Shown: piece after piece, positions 17,431-26,867 of the stretch
Numbering within the stretch: the first letter of the stretch is position 1
Layout: every line of letters begins with the position of its first letter
From: JAFGPL01 sp963781805
GTDB lineage: Bacteria; Bacteroidota; Bacteroidia; Bacteroidales; UBA10428
Length of the DNA stretch: 64,000 nucleotides
Reading direction: 5' to 3'
Assembly (NCBI GenBank): GCA_963781805.1
Contig: CAWAHF010000004.1
Coordinates: forward strand, 558,001-622,000
Translations under genes and position numbers: made by a program
Notes under the pieces: model-generated
What the model saw: the letters and a program-made list of their open reading frames with translations, nothing else
Databases searched by the model: none
What the model was told of the DNA's origin: nothing

Positions 17431-18444
17431 TCAACGATTAAACGGTATTTCGACAGTAGCTGTAACTCCCCTGCCCTCAACCGAATCGAAAAAAAACTCA
17501 CCGCCAAGCGCTTTGGCGCGAGATTCAACATTTATCAAACCTATGCCCTGGTTATTATGGTTTATAGCTATTTCGTCAAATCCCCGGCCATTATCTTCAA
17601 CCATTAAAACAATGCTATCAGTATGCTCAATTAACTGAACATTTATCATTTCTGCACCTGAATGCTTAATGGCATTATTAATTAGTTCCTGCCCAATTCT
17701 GAACAGGCTTAATTCAAGTGCATTATCGTATCGCTTTTCTCTAATCGAAGTGTAGTAGCCGACTTTCAGTTTGAGTGATTCATTTACACTCCTACAAAGA
17801 TTCTCGAGTGCTGCTGCCAGTCCAAAATCAGATAATACCTTAGGCATTAAATCACGTGATATGTTCCTGATATCTGTGGTTAGAGAATCGATTAACCCGA
17901 TAGAATCTGCCAATCGATGTAAAAGGTCATCGGGAACTTTAGTATACAGCTCAGAATACAACGCATCGAGATTCAGCTTAACTGTTGATAATATGGGTCC
18001 CAAGCCATCGTGAATTTCTTTGGCAAGCCTCATTCTTTCCTGTTCCTGTCCAACAAATGTTGAATTCAGAGCAATAGCTTCCATTTCTTTAAATCGTGTA
18101 ATATTTTCTATGGTAATAATATATCCATTATGAATTAACCTTCCTCTGAAAGTAAGATGTTTGGAACCAAATGGAACAGATTCGAGGTTGAAAGGTTTTC
18201 TGTTGTTTCTTAAACATCTGTTTATGGCAGATTTGAGTTTTGGAATCTGTATTACACAATCTGAAATATGCCTGTTGGTTAATTCTTTAACACTATAAGA
18301 TAAATCAAGAAAATCTCTGGCCTGGATGTTTGCCAGTGTAATAAATCCCTCCATATTTATAGCTAAAATTCCATATGGAGCACTACTGATAACTGAAACC
18401 AGGAAATCATCTGAAACGTTCGGTTGTAGGTTTCTGGTTTTCAT
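17431..18444 (-). CDS. Soluble PAS-HisKA_3 sensor histidine kinase
   Basis: The 337-residue protein has no membrane segment. Residues ~12-120 form a PAS domain. A HisKA_3 dimerisation domain follows with the phospho-accepting histidine H145 (AKEIHDGLGPILS), then a HATPase domain with N box ELINNAIKHSGA, G1 box VEDNGRGFD and G2 GIGLINVESRA. It should phosphorylate the downstream NarL-type regulator in response to an intracellular or PAS-bound cue. No cofactor-binding residue in the PAS domain is obvious, so the signal is unknown. Confidence 0.93.
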   Translation of the reverse strand: MKTRNLQPNVSDDFLVSVISSAPYGILAINMEGFITLANIQARDFLDLSYSVKELTNRHISDCVIQIPKLKSAINRCLRNNRKPFNLESVPFGSKHLTFRGRLIHNGYIITIENITRFKEMEAIALNSTFVGQEQERMRLAKEIHDGLGPILSTVKLNLDALYSELYTKVPDDLLHRLADSIGLIDSLTTDIRNISRDLMPKVLSDFGLAAALENLCRSVNESLKLKVGYYTSIREKRYDNALELSLFRIGQELINNAIKHSGAEMINVQLIEHTDSIVLMVEDNGRGFDEIAINHNNQGIGLINVESRAKALGGEFFFDSVEGRGVTATVEIPFNR

Positions 18445-18472
18445 TGGTATTTAAAACATCATTCATGAGAAG

Positions 18473-18480
18473 CAAAAATA
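18473..18480 (-). promoter_or_regulatory. Candidate -7 box for the kinase-regulator operon
   Basis: The minus strand reads TATTTTTG, matching TAnnTTTG, 29 bases before the kinase ATG. No convincing -33 element. Confidence 0.35.
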
Positions 18481-18572
18481 CCAATTTCCATCATATATTG
18501 AGTCGATTAGATCCAATTATAAAAGTTTAAGGTGTATCAAGGAAGAGCAAAATGAAAATACTACCCAGAACA

Positions 18573-19178
18573 TTAACTGAAAAAAATAATTTTCAGGCTT
18601 AATAGAATAAATAGAATACCCGTAACGACTGAGATAATTTTAAGAATACGAAGAGTAATAAATTTCTTAAGTTTAGATGCAAAATATATCTTGGTCAGAT
18701 CAAGAGAGATAACAACACACATACAGCTCAAATAGAATACAAATGCCTGATGACCGCTGAAATTGTTATAAGAAACAATAAGTACTATAGATCCCAACCA
18801 AAATGCAATCACTGATGGATTAAGTGTATTTATAAGCATTCCATTGAAAAATAGCCGGGTATAGTTTAGACTGGATGTATCCATTAAAATATTTTTTGTA
18901 TTGTGCTTCTTAAGAATATAATATCCCCCAAATCCAAAAAAAGCAATCCCACCAGCCAATTTAAACAAATGATTGTTAACCAGATTATTTAAAAAATCTG
19001 AGGTACTGAAATATGCAATCAGAATGATTGAAATATCGCTTGTGAAGACTCCAAGATTCATAGCCAATGCTGGTTTGAATCCCCTGTTTATACCGGTTTC
19101 AATTAAAACAAAAAAAGTAGCTCCGACAAAAACACTCAGAAAAAGTCCCAATAGTAATCCATCATATACTGCAGCCAT
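18573..19178 (-). CDS. LysE/RhtB-family exporter
   Basis: A 201-residue inner-membrane protein with about six hydrophobic segments. It shows the family pattern at the N-terminus (GLFLSVFVGATFFVLIETG, then GFKPALAMNLGVFTSD) and the internal LINTLNPSVIAFWLG, matching the NPK/NPxxxxFW region of LysE-type exporters. These proteins export amino acids or similar small metabolites. The usual GP pair in the first helix is replaced by GA (FVGAT). It is monocistronic; substrate unknown. Confidence 0.82.
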   Translation of the reverse strand: MAAVYDGLLLGLFLSVFVGATFFVLIETGINRGFKPALAMNLGVFTSDISIILIAYFSTSDFLNNLVNNHLFKLAGGIAFFGFGGYYILKKHNTKNILMDTSSLNYTRLFFNGMLINTLNPSVIAFWLGSIVLIVSYNNFSGHQAFVFYLSCMCVVISLDLTKIYFASKLKKFITLRILKIISVVTGILFILLSLKIIFFS

Positions 19179-19316
19179 TGAATATGAAATTGATTAAAGA
19201 TGAAAAAACTACTATCCATACAACATGTTATTGAGATGGATAAAATCTATCCATTCCGGTTCTTAAAATCCAGAATATACAAAAAAACTAAATTTTCCTT
19301 AAGAGAAGGTAATCTG

Positions 19317-20837
19317 TTAATGGTTTTTTTCAACAAAATCTTTCCAATCATTGAATAAGCCATTGAGTACTCGTGGAAATTTGTGTTGTCCACCCTCTTT
19401 GCCTTTTGCCCTTAGAAAGTCATAGAAGATATTTTCAGGAAGTATTTCAACAATTACTTCTTTTAATGCGGCTCTTCTTTCGGTAGCATAATCATCGTTC
19501 AATATCTTCAGTGCTTCATCAAGCTTTTTCGCTACAAGTTTTGGATCAATTCCGGTAGAATTTGTACCAATATACCATTTGTGGGCAAAAAGATTTTGAT
19601 AGGGTATTCCCACAACCGTAAATTCTTTAATATCAATATTCAATTCTTCCGATATCGTATTTACAGCTCTGGTCATATTATCTACAGAAAGATGCTCACC
19701 ACAAAGGCTCAAAAAATGTTTGGTTCTGCCCGTTATTATTATCTCATAGTCTTTAACTGATGAAAAACGAATTGTATCCCCGATAAGATAACGCCAGGCT
19801 CCGGCCACTGTGCTTAGAATAACCGCATATTCCTTACACTCTTCAACTTCGTTTAAAAGTAAGGTTTGTGGATTTTCAACCAGATGACCATCGGATGTGA
19901 AATTGTTTGAATCGAAAGGAATAAATTCAAAGAAAATACCGTTATCAATTACCAGTTGCATTTCCCAGTCTTGCTTCTTCTGATAAGCCAGGAATCCTTC
20001 CGAGGCAAGATACGTTTCAAGAAAATATACAGGTTCTCCAAGTAGTTTTTGAAAACTTTTTTTATAGGGAGCAAAATTTACACCCCCATGTGTGTATACC
20101 TTAAAATTGGGCCAAACCTGGTGAATATTTTCAACTTTATAATAAGCAATGATTTTTTCAAGGAGAATCTGAACCCATGCAGGTACACCTGTAATTCCAC
20201 CAATATCCCATTTTGCTGCCTCCTTCACCATTTTTTCAATCTTGATATTCCAGTCTCTTTCCTTTGATAATTTTCCGGGCTTGTAGAATTTATTGAACCA
20301 GAAAGGCAATTTACTGGCCAAAATACCACTTAAATCTCCTTCGAAATAATCTGCAATTTTAACGAGAGTTGTTGAACCGCCTACCATAAGAATGCTCTTC
20401 TGGAAAAAATTGACAGGGAGCTCAAAATCAACAAGCGCAAGTAATTGTCGAATACCAACCTTTCGAATAGCTTTGATCATATCGTTTGTTACAGGTACTC
20501 TTTTGCTTGCATCGTTGGAAGTGCCGGATGTTAAACCGAAATATTTTACTTTACCGGGCCAGGTAACATTTGCTTCACCTTCAAGCAATCTGTACCACCA
20601 TTCCTGGTATATTTTTTCATAATCATAAATTGGAACATTTTGCTGAAATGCCTTAACAATATTTTGAGATAAAAGCACCTTATTCAGCTCGTACTTTTTG
20701 CCAAATGCTGTGTTTTTGGCTTTTTCCAACATTTTTAGAAGTGTTTTCTCCTGAAGATTAAAATTCAATTTCTTTTTATCTTCAGAACTTTTTTTAATCT
20801 TAACAACTTCCTTGAGAATTGAACTAATTACTGCCAT
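19317..20837 (-). CDS. GH3 auxin-responsive-promoter-family adenylating enzyme
   Basis: The 506-residue protein resembles the bacterial members of the plant GH3 acyl-adenylate family, which activate a carboxylate with ATP and join it to an amino acid. Motifs include KYFGLTSGTSNDASKRVPVT (nucleotide loop), YLASEGFLAY, WRYLIGDTIRF and ITGRTKHFLSLCGEHLS. Length is as usual for Bacteroidota homologues, whose physiological substrate is not known. A PepSY-like gene precedes it by 32 bases on the same strand and is probably co-transcribed. Confidence 0.9.
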   Translation of the reverse strand: MAVISSILKEVVKIKKSSEDKKKLNFNLQEKTLLKMLEKAKNTAFGKKYELNKVLLSQNIVKAFQQNVPIYDYEKIYQEWWYRLLEGEANVTWPGKVKYFGLTSGTSNDASKRVPVTNDMIKAIRKVGIRQLLALVDFELPVNFFQKSILMVGGSTTLVKIADYFEGDLSGILASKLPFWFNKFYKPGKLSKERDWNIKIEKMVKEAAKWDIGGITGVPAWVQILLEKIIAYYKVENIHQVWPNFKVYTHGGVNFAPYKKSFQKLLGEPVYFLETYLASEGFLAYQKKQDWEMQLVIDNGIFFEFIPFDSNNFTSDGHLVENPQTLLLNEVEECKEYAVILSTVAGAWRYLIGDTIRFSSVKDYEIIITGRTKHFLSLCGEHLSVDNMTRAVNTISEELNIDIKEFTVVGIPYQNLFAHKWYIGTNSTGIDPKLVAKKLDEALKILNDDYATERRAALKEVIVEILPENIFYDFLRAKGKEGGQHKFPRVLNGLFNDWKDFVEKNH

Positions 20838-20869
20838 TTGGTACAGATTTTCAAATTAATCTAAAATAA

Positions 20870-21364
20870 CTATTTTATTTGATTGTGTTTAATGGAAGAT
20901 TTATTTTCATAAGTTGAAAGTAATCCTTTTTTTATTGCAAACAATAATTGTTCTTTTAACAATTGACCATGTTCATCAAATTGAAGTAAGTATCTGGATT
21001 TGTCACTACTGTCAAAAATTATTTCAAAAATTTCTTTTAGTTGCTTTTTAATTATTGTTGCACTAACAAGCAGATTCATTTGGTATTTATCATACAACGT
21101 ATGTTTGATTTTATCCGGAAGTTGCAGTTCAGACTGCGCAATCTTCTCTTCTTTAACTTCTCCGGTATCGTCGAAACAGGCCACTTTATATACACCTTCC
21201 TGAACAAATGTAGCCTCATAAAAATTGTTTTTAAATGCCCACTCTATATCCATTGCATCCGGATATATTGAAGACAAAGCAAGCTTTATCTTTCTATCAG
21301 GCAATATTTTTTCGTGTATATAAGATTTTAAATTAATGATGTTAGAAATTTTGGTTTTTACCAT
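20870..21364 (-). CDS. PepSY-like (DUF2874-type) protein without export signal
   Basis: In 164 residues, two repeats of the PepSY-like pattern can be seen: YPDAMDIEWAFKNNFYEATF with YKVACFDDTGEVKEEK, then LPDKIKHTLYDKY followed by a second half ending LLQFDEHGQLLKEQ. Relatives are usually secreted and bind or inhibit partners in the periplasm. This one begins MVKTKISNIINLKSYIHEK, with no signal peptide, which is unusual. The following gene is the GH3-family enzyme, 32 bases downstream. Confidence 0.65.
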   Translation of the reverse strand: MVKTKISNIINLKSYIHEKILPDRKIKLALSSIYPDAMDIEWAFKNNFYEATFVQEGVYKVACFDDTGEVKEEKIAQSELQLPDKIKHTLYDKYQMNLLVSATIIKKQLKEIFEIIFDSSDKSRYLLQFDEHGQLLKEQLLFAIKKGLLSTYENKSSIKHNQIK

Positions 21365-21519
21365 AAAATGGTCAAATCATTTTTTGTTTTTTAGACGTGC
21401 TACAAGATAATTGGTCACATTACATCAACGAATTATATCTGTAAGAATATAGAATTTAATCATTTGTGGATAGCAGGTTTTTCAACACGATGATTATCAA
21501 ACTCAAAGCTTAGTTGCAT

Positions 21520-21554
21520 AAAAAAACCGGTAGAATGAAAGTTCAATCTACCGG
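21520..21554 (-). terminator. Rho-independent terminator of the arginine decarboxylase gene
   Basis: Arms CCGGTAGA (21527-21534) and TCTACCGG (21547-21554) are perfectly complementary. On the minus strand the hairpin is followed by a run of seven T (complement of A at 21520-21526). It lies just after the stop codon. Confidence 0.85.
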
Positions 21555-21581
21555 ATTAAAATATTTATAAATTATTGAAAA

Positions 21582-22184
21582 TCAGGCCTGTCCAAGAATC
21601 GGAATCAGATAATTGGTAAAACATAAGGCTACAAGAGCCGTACCATATTCTTTTCGGGCAATAAAATTCTGTGTAATAAGCTCAGTCTGACCTATAGAAT
21701 ATTCTTCTTCAAATCCGTTGTAATAAAGTTCATTCAGACTAGCTTCCAATTTATTTTCAAGATCCTGAAGCGAATAATTTCCATTATGTTCACATACCAA
21801 CCCACCATAACGCTTACCTGTATCGCGATTTGTAAGCCACCCATAAATTATTCCGGCACTAATTTGCTCTCCTTTCTGACCATTTGCCACTGCCATAATC
21901 GTTTCCATCACAGAACCGTGCTCAATATGGTCTGGTCTGTTAATCTTTGTTGCAATACCAGGCAATATTGATGAATATGTCATGATATTTGCCATCTCGA
22001 TACCGGCAGCTTTAAGTGCTAGATGATAAGAACCCGCATGAATAGCTATATCGCTTTCACCGGTCCCTTTAGTAATAAAGTAATCTTTAGGGATTCGATT
22101 ACCAACAACCACACCAACCATATGGTTATTTACTTCTACAATTGATGAACTGTGAAGCAAATTACTAAGAATCGGTTTTTTCAT
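21582..22184 (-). CDS. Pyruvoyl-dependent arginine decarboxylase
   Basis: A 200-residue proenzyme of the PvlArgDC family, which cleaves itself to create a pyruvoyl group and converts arginine to agmatine for polyamine synthesis or acid resistance. Diagnostic segments are TKGTGESDIAIHAGSYHLAL and NIMTYSSILPGIA, in which cleavage is expected between S71 and S72, leaving the pyruvoyl on the S72 side. Further support comes from EHGSVMETIMA and AGIIYGWLTN. It is a single gene with its own terminator. Agmatine-processing genes are not in the window. Confidence 0.9.
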   Translation of the reverse strand: MKKPILSNLLHSSSIVEVNNHMVGVVVGNRIPKDYFITKGTGESDIAIHAGSYHLALKAAGIEMANIMTYSSILPGIATKINRPDHIEHGSVMETIMAVANGQKGEQISAGIIYGWLTNRDTGKRYGGLVCEHNGNYSLQDLENKLEASLNELYYNGFEEEYSIGQTELITQNFIARKEYGTALVALCFTNYLIPILGQA

Positions 22185-22555
22185 TTCTTCTAATATGTTT
22201 CAATAGTTAGACCATAAGTTTAAAAAATTTAATTGTTTGACAATCTTACTATATATTTTTAAAAGATTGTTCTGTTTAGACGAAAAAAAAAATAATGGTC
22301 ACCCAAATTAAAAGTACACTTATTAACATGTTACTTAATCAATAATAATGTACTTTGCAAACAAAAAAAATTTTCGTCTTTTTCGGTGACCAATTTTCAA
22401 AAACGCGTCAAAATTGGGTAAAATAAATATAAAATGAAAGTAAATATTCATCAATATTTAACAGACTAGTAAAAAAAAGAAAACAGGGTGTAAAAATCAT
22501 TCATTAAATAATTGTTTTTCAACAAATTATTCAAATATTATCAAAAATATCACTC
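22185..22555. other. AT-rich divergent intergenic region with nested inverted repeats
   Basis: The gap lies between the decarboxylase (minus) and a small plus-strand gene. It holds AAAAGTACA at 22310-22318 opposite TGTACTTT at 22349-22356, and outside them GGTCACC at 22297-22303 opposite GGTGACC at 22385-22391. ACGAAAA-type boxes accompany both outer sites. The arrangement could be paired regulator sites or an imperfect hairpin RNA. Confidence 0.4.
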
Positions 22556-22753
22556 ATGACAAAATGCAAGTGTACCAGAGATTTTAATTTCGAAGAAGAT
22601 TTAAAATTTGATAGTAACAAATTTTACGATTATGAATTCGTTCCATCCATGGGGAACAGAGGAGCAATTTATAGAGTTTACCAGGAAAACGGAAAATTTC
22701 ACAATTTTTCTTTTTCAGAGTTTCGGGATTTCTTTAAAAATTTTCAACTTTAA
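22556..22753 (+). CDS. Small 65-residue protein, probably real
   Basis: The sequence begins KCKCTRDFNFEEDLKFDSNK and continues with FVPSMGNRGAIYRVYQEN, GKFHNFSFSEF and RDFFKNFQL. The pattern of an aromatic beta-rich core followed by an ENG...F..F...F tail resembles small phage- or plasmid-type proteins of Bacteroidota that I have no name for. It is cytoplasmic. A shifted-frame 74-residue ORF on the same strand is a shadow. Confidence 0.5.
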   Translation: MTKCKCTRDFNFEEDLKFDSNKFYDYEFVPSMGNRGAIYRVYQENGKFHNFSFSEFRDFFKNFQL

Positions 22754-23011
22754 AATTAAAAAGGTAATTTCCAATATTTCAACTCATCATAATCTATCAG
22801 AACTTTCCTGGTTGAATGATTATTTTGTTTAAATACTTAACCCGGAAAGCACCGTGAAATAAATTTTCTAGTTAAGAAACTTTGCGAACAGGACAAAAAT
22901 TCTTTAATCACCGAAATATTTTTATTCATCAAAGCTCTTCTTTTGTCTGTAAAAATCATAAAGTAGAATATATTTTTTAACGTATAAGAAATATATAATA
23001 ATTATGAATTT

Positions 23012-23350
23012 ATGATAAAGTTCGTAAAAATAGATTCTATTGCAATCATAAGATTCTCAGACCAAATCAAGATAAATCATTCCAATGCAGGAATTCTTGA
23101 AAAAAAGATAAATAAACTAGTAAGTCAGAAACTACCTTGTATTATAATTGACCTTGAATATATAAAATTCATTGATTCAGCAGGATTTAGGATTCTAATG
23201 CGTTTGAATGAAAACTCCAGATTCGAAGGCGTTGAAATAATTCTCACAAATATATGTCCAGAACTGATGGATATATTCCTCCTGCTAAAGCTCGATAACA
23301 GATTTAAGATTAGCAGAATTATCAATCCGGATAATAACCAGGCAGCTTAG
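23012..23350 (+). CDS. STAS-domain protein (anti-sigma factor antagonist type)
   Basis: At 112 residues it is a single STAS domain, with the core CIIIDLEYIKFIDSAGFRIL. The serine S56 in the D-S-A-G motif is where SpoIIAA-type antagonists are phosphorylated. Such proteins release an anti-sigma or kinase partner when dephosphorylated. No serine kinase or PP2C gene adjoins it. The SiaC-like gene 22 kb away belongs to the same kind of signalling, but a link is speculative. Confidence 0.85.
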   Translation: MIKFVKIDSIAIIRFSDQIKINHSNAGILEKKINKLVSQKLPCIIIDLEYIKFIDSAGFRILMRLNENSRFEGVEIILTNICPELMDIFLLLKLDNRFKISRIINPDNNQAA

Positions 23351-23514
23351 GGTAACTTTTTTATTCCCGGAAAGGATTAACTGTTAATAAAATCAATTCT
23401 TTCAATTACAAATTAATCGACGAATTTAGTGCAACGGTATTTTTAGCTTTCAAAAATACATTCACAATATAAGCTCAATCAGTGTTTTTAAGGGTGAATT
23501 ATCTGAGTTTCTCA

Positions 23515-23554
23515 TTAAAAAAAAAGTCCTGTGATATTGAAAACACAGGACTTT
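23515..23554 (-). terminator. Rho-independent terminator of the lipoprotein gene
   Basis: Perfect 11-base arms AAAGTCCTGTG (23523-23533) and CACAGGACTTT (23544-23554) are followed on the minus strand by a run of T. It lies directly after the lipoprotein stop. Confidence 0.85.
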
Positions 23555-23576
23555 AAATTACAGTTTAAGATTTGAC

Positions 23577-24113
23577 TCAGAAACCCAAGCCTACCTTATA
23601 CCTTACACTTCCAATAATTACCATGGGACTGTTCAAATCTTCCTCAAGAACACCTCTGATTTTCAACTCGTAATTCACTCCGTGCATATATTGAAGCAAA
23701 TCAATATCAATAATATTTAGGTTTATTTTCGTTACACCATCAGGTACTTCTGCGAGTTCAGCTATGGTTACTTCAGGCAAATCATTGCCTGACACTACTA
23801 CCTGGAAAGACTTAAATGCATTAAAATTCTGATTTTCCAAAGAATCAGTAATTTCCAGATTTGCTTCGTAAAGACTGACCTTATTAATATTCTGGTATCC
23901 AGAAACCGACATCATACTGTCGAGATTAATGGGTTCCATAAAATTCAGAAATTCATATTCACCGGCAGGTAATTGATCGACAGGCACATCTATCTTTTGA
24001 TAGTTGGAAAATACCGAAATTCCAGCCTGGTTAAGCAATTCTTCACAACTGGTAAAAAAGGCAAGAATACAGAGAGCCAAAAAGGTTCCCAAAATTGACT
24101 TAGAAGTTTTCAT
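23577..24113 (-). CDS. Small lipoprotein of unknown function
   Basis: The protein is 178 residues with a lipoprotein signal (hydrophobic core, then FTSC as lipobox, cysteine at about 23). The mature part is beta-rich with no known motif; segments such as VDQLPAGEYEFLNFMEP and ELKIRGVLEEDLNSPMVI suggest an immunoglobulin-like or beta-sandwich fold. It is monocistronic with its own terminator. Location would be the outer membrane or periplasmic face. Confidence 0.7.
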   Translation of the reverse strand: MKTSKSILGTFLALCILAFFTSCEELLNQAGISVFSNYQKIDVPVDQLPAGEYEFLNFMEPINLDSMMSVSGYQNINKVSLYEANLEITDSLENQNFNAFKSFQVVVSGNDLPEVTIAELAEVPDGVTKINLNIIDIDLLQYMHGVNYELKIRGVLEEDLNSPMVIIGSVRYKVGLGF

Positions 24114-24336
24114 AACACTTTTTTTTTAATTATACATTTATCTAAATTTATGTTTCATCTGCTTACAATAGGCATAATCAGCTGTTGAAATGCCTCAGGT
24201 GAATTGTTTGATAATGTTTACGATTTAGGAAAAAGGTAAGTTGAAATGTTTATCAAATCCTGCTACCTATTCATCAAGATTTTAGAGCGATTTATCCAAA
24301 AGGTGACGGGGATCACCGCAGAATAGAGAAACAAAA

Positions 24337-24373
24337 AAAACCTGTCGGATATTTTCTATACCCGTCAGGTTTA
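24337..24373 (-). terminator. Terminator-like hairpin after the TonB receptor gene
   Basis: Arms AAACCTGTCGG (24338-24348) and CCGTCAGGTTT (24362-24372) pair except for one central mismatch, with a T run after them on the minus strand. Confidence 0.7.
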
Positions 24374-24414
24374 CAGAAACAATTATATTACTTCTTGTTT
24401 AAAATGCAGTGTTT

Positions 24415-26835
24415 TTAAAATTTCATTTCCAATCCGAGCAGGTACATACCCCCAATATTGTCTACAAATGCGAACTCTTTGGTTTTATTGTTCAGCAGGT
24501 TTCTGGCGTTGATGTAAACGCTGTTTTCTTTCCAGAATTTATAGGATAGTTTTGTATTAATGATAACCTTTGCATCAATATTTTTCGATTCAAATGAATG
24601 AACCAAAATCTGATTTGTGTAAAAATAAATATTGGTATTGAAATTGATCTTAGGGACTGGAGTATAATTTAACTTTATACCTCCATAAAAAGTCGGTGTA
24701 GATTTATGATCCACTTTAATGGAACTATCAGGTTGATAACTGCCTCCAAACCGATATCCATAAGTTTTTAAACCTGCCATCGGAAAGTTAATCATTGAAT
24801 CGGGCAGTGCAATAAACCTGAAATTTCCCGCAGCTTCACCAGCCATTGCCTGAATACTTTCAGTAACATTCAGAGGATTATAATTTTCTAGTTTGGTGGA
24901 TTGTAACGTTCCGAATAATGAAAAATATAATTTCTCATTTATAACAGTGTTGATATCAAATGATATTCCGACCTGTTTTGAAACTATATCCAGATTTGAA
25001 TAAGAAAAAACAGCATTATATGGAACTTGATTTTGTGAGACAAGAGAGCTATTAACTATCATATATGTATTCAATATCAGGAGATTAATGGTATCCAGCT
25101 GAAACCAATCGAAATTTGTGGTTCTGTTATAGAATGCCTCTAGATCAATCTGTACCATTTTCACAGGCTTTACACGATACCCTAATTCAAACATATCCAT
25201 TGTTGCCAGCTTTAGATTTTTGTTCCCCTCAAAGTAAAAATGTCCTCCATCAGGAAGAAAGTAAGGAATTGGATCAACACGTTGCCAGTCAAAATTAGCA
25301 TATACATCCACCATAAACGGACTACGATTTGCCCTTGAATAGACAGCTCTGACCAAATGCTTGTTGTTAATATTATAAGAAGCTATGGCCTGATATGTAA
25401 AATAAGTTTTATCAGGATAGTTGTATTTATCGGCACGAAGAGCCCCAATTAACCTTAATTTATCAAAGGCCAGATAGTCAGCCCTGATACCATATGAAAA
25501 AGTACTGAGCTTCCGATCCCCATTTAGAAATCCTTCCTTTAATGTAATGTCGACATAGTCTCCATCATCATAATTTGCCTGACGGTAGCTAATTCCCGGT
25601 CGTATATCCAGATTCTTAAATTTGTATTCGTATTCAAAAACTGCATCCAGGGTTCTGAAATCGTATTGCATCCCCTGAACATCAACACCAACATTCTGTG
25701 GTCCATATAAGTAACTTAACTGGAAATTAAAACCATAGGCAAATGATTTAAAATCAACATATTTACTTTCAGAAGTCCTTCTTGTTAATGAATAATATGG
25801 ATTATCCAAAGGAGTAGTAATCGAATTTGAATTCTGGTAGCCCGCAGAGAGGTTTAATTTAAGATCTTCATTAAAATTGTAATAAAGACTACTAGTTAAT
25901 CCATAATTTTCCCTTCCTAAATTGGGATTTGGAAATCTTTCTTCTAACGATCTTGTTTCATATGGTTTTGGAGGAACTGATGATGGTATTATAATCGTAG
26001 AAAGCGAATCTCTGGGGACATAAATATCTCTTTCCCACAAATAGAATTCTTCCTGAAATCTATCACGATACTGATAATTTCCAGATACATTAATTCCAAA
26101 CTTATCTCCTATTTTGGCGCCTGTATTCAGGCTTACTATTTTTGAATTCCGGGTTCCAACCTGTGCATCGAAATTCAGGTGTTTCTTTTCATTTTCAAAC
26201 TTTTTGGTAATGATATGAATAACACCTGTCACGGCATTCGGGCCATACAATGCACTGGCAGGTCCTCTTATGACTTCAATTCGGTCGATATCTTCCAGTC
26301 CCACCGGTAATGTTTCCCAGAAAGCGCCTCCGTGGGCATAATTATATACCACCCGGTTATCAATCATTACGAGCGTCATTGAATTTTCGGAATATAATAA
26401 CATATTACCGGGAGGAACATTGTCGTTCCCGCGAATATGCACATCGTAGTTTCCATTTGTTTTTTCACGTACAATCAAGCCAGGAATCAGACGCAAAGCT
26501 TCCTCGATGCATGTAGCGCCCGATTTTTTAATATCATCATACGATAATACCGAGGTAGAAAGGGGTGAATCAAAGCTGCTCTCTTCTTTCTTCGAGGCAG
26601 AAGTAACATCTTTGTTCAAGATCATTTCATACAATTCATCCAAAGAAACACCTACAATTTCAGCCAGTTTCAATAAATCTTCAAAGGGCATTTCAAGTAA
26701 CTCATCGTAAGTTAGTCCCAGGACGTCTTCCCTTGTCATTTCAGTGATATTTTTCTTTACTTCCTGTGAATAGATATTAGCTAATGCAGAAGTAGTTAAA
26801 AACAGTATAATTAATATATATTTTATTGATTTCAT
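24415..26835 (-). CDS. TonB-dependent outer-membrane receptor
   Basis: At about 806 residues it has a signal peptide (IYSQ), a leucine/acid-rich N-terminal segment ending in NKDVTSASKKEES, a plug domain (LSTSVLSYDDIKKSG, IRGNDNVPPGN, IDRIEVIRGPASALYGPNAVTGVI), and a beta-barrel ending in the aromatic LLGLEMKF. The VTSASKK pre-plug motif is typical of receptors paired with YfiR-type genes, and one is immediately upstream. The start is ATG 26835; a TTG at 26841 precedes it. Substrate unknown; no SusD partner, and no iron-uptake gene nearby. Confidence 0.93.
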   Translation of the reverse strand: MKSIKYILIILFLTTSALANIYSQEVKKNITEMTREDVLGLTYDELLEMPFEDLLKLAEIVGVSLDELYEMILNKDVTSASKKEESSFDSPLSTSVLSYDDIKKSGATCIEEALRLIPGLIVREKTNGNYDVHIRGNDNVPPGNMLLYSENSMTLVMIDNRVVYNYAHGGAFWETLPVGLEDIDRIEVIRGPASALYGPNAVTGVIHIITKKFENEKKHLNFDAQVGTRNSKIVSLNTGAKIGDKFGINVSGNYQYRDRFQEEFYLWERDIYVPRDSLSTIIIPSSVPPKPYETRSLEERFPNPNLGRENYGLTSSLYYNFNEDLKLNLSAGYQNSNSITTPLDNPYYSLTRRTSESKYVDFKSFAYGFNFQLSYLYGPQNVGVDVQGMQYDFRTLDAVFEYEYKFKNLDIRPGISYRQANYDDGDYVDITLKEGFLNGDRKLSTFSYGIRADYLAFDKLRLIGALRADKYNYPDKTYFTYQAIASYNINNKHLVRAVYSRANRSPFMVDVYANFDWQRVDPIPYFLPDGGHFYFEGNKNLKLATMDMFELGYRVKPVKMVQIDLEAFYNRTTNFDWFQLDTINLLILNTYMIVNSSLVSQNQVPYNAVFSYSNLDIVSKQVGISFDINTVINEKLYFSLFGTLQSTKLENYNPLNVTESIQAMAGEAAGNFRFIALPDSMINFPMAGLKTYGYRFGGSYQPDSSIKVDHKSTPTFYGGIKLNYTPVPKINFNTNIYFYTNQILVHSFESKNIDAKVIINTKLSYKFWKENSVYINARNLLNNKTKEFAFVDNIGGMYLLGLEMKF

Positions 26836-26867
26836 GTTCAATGTATATTAGTTAATTGTATTTCAAT

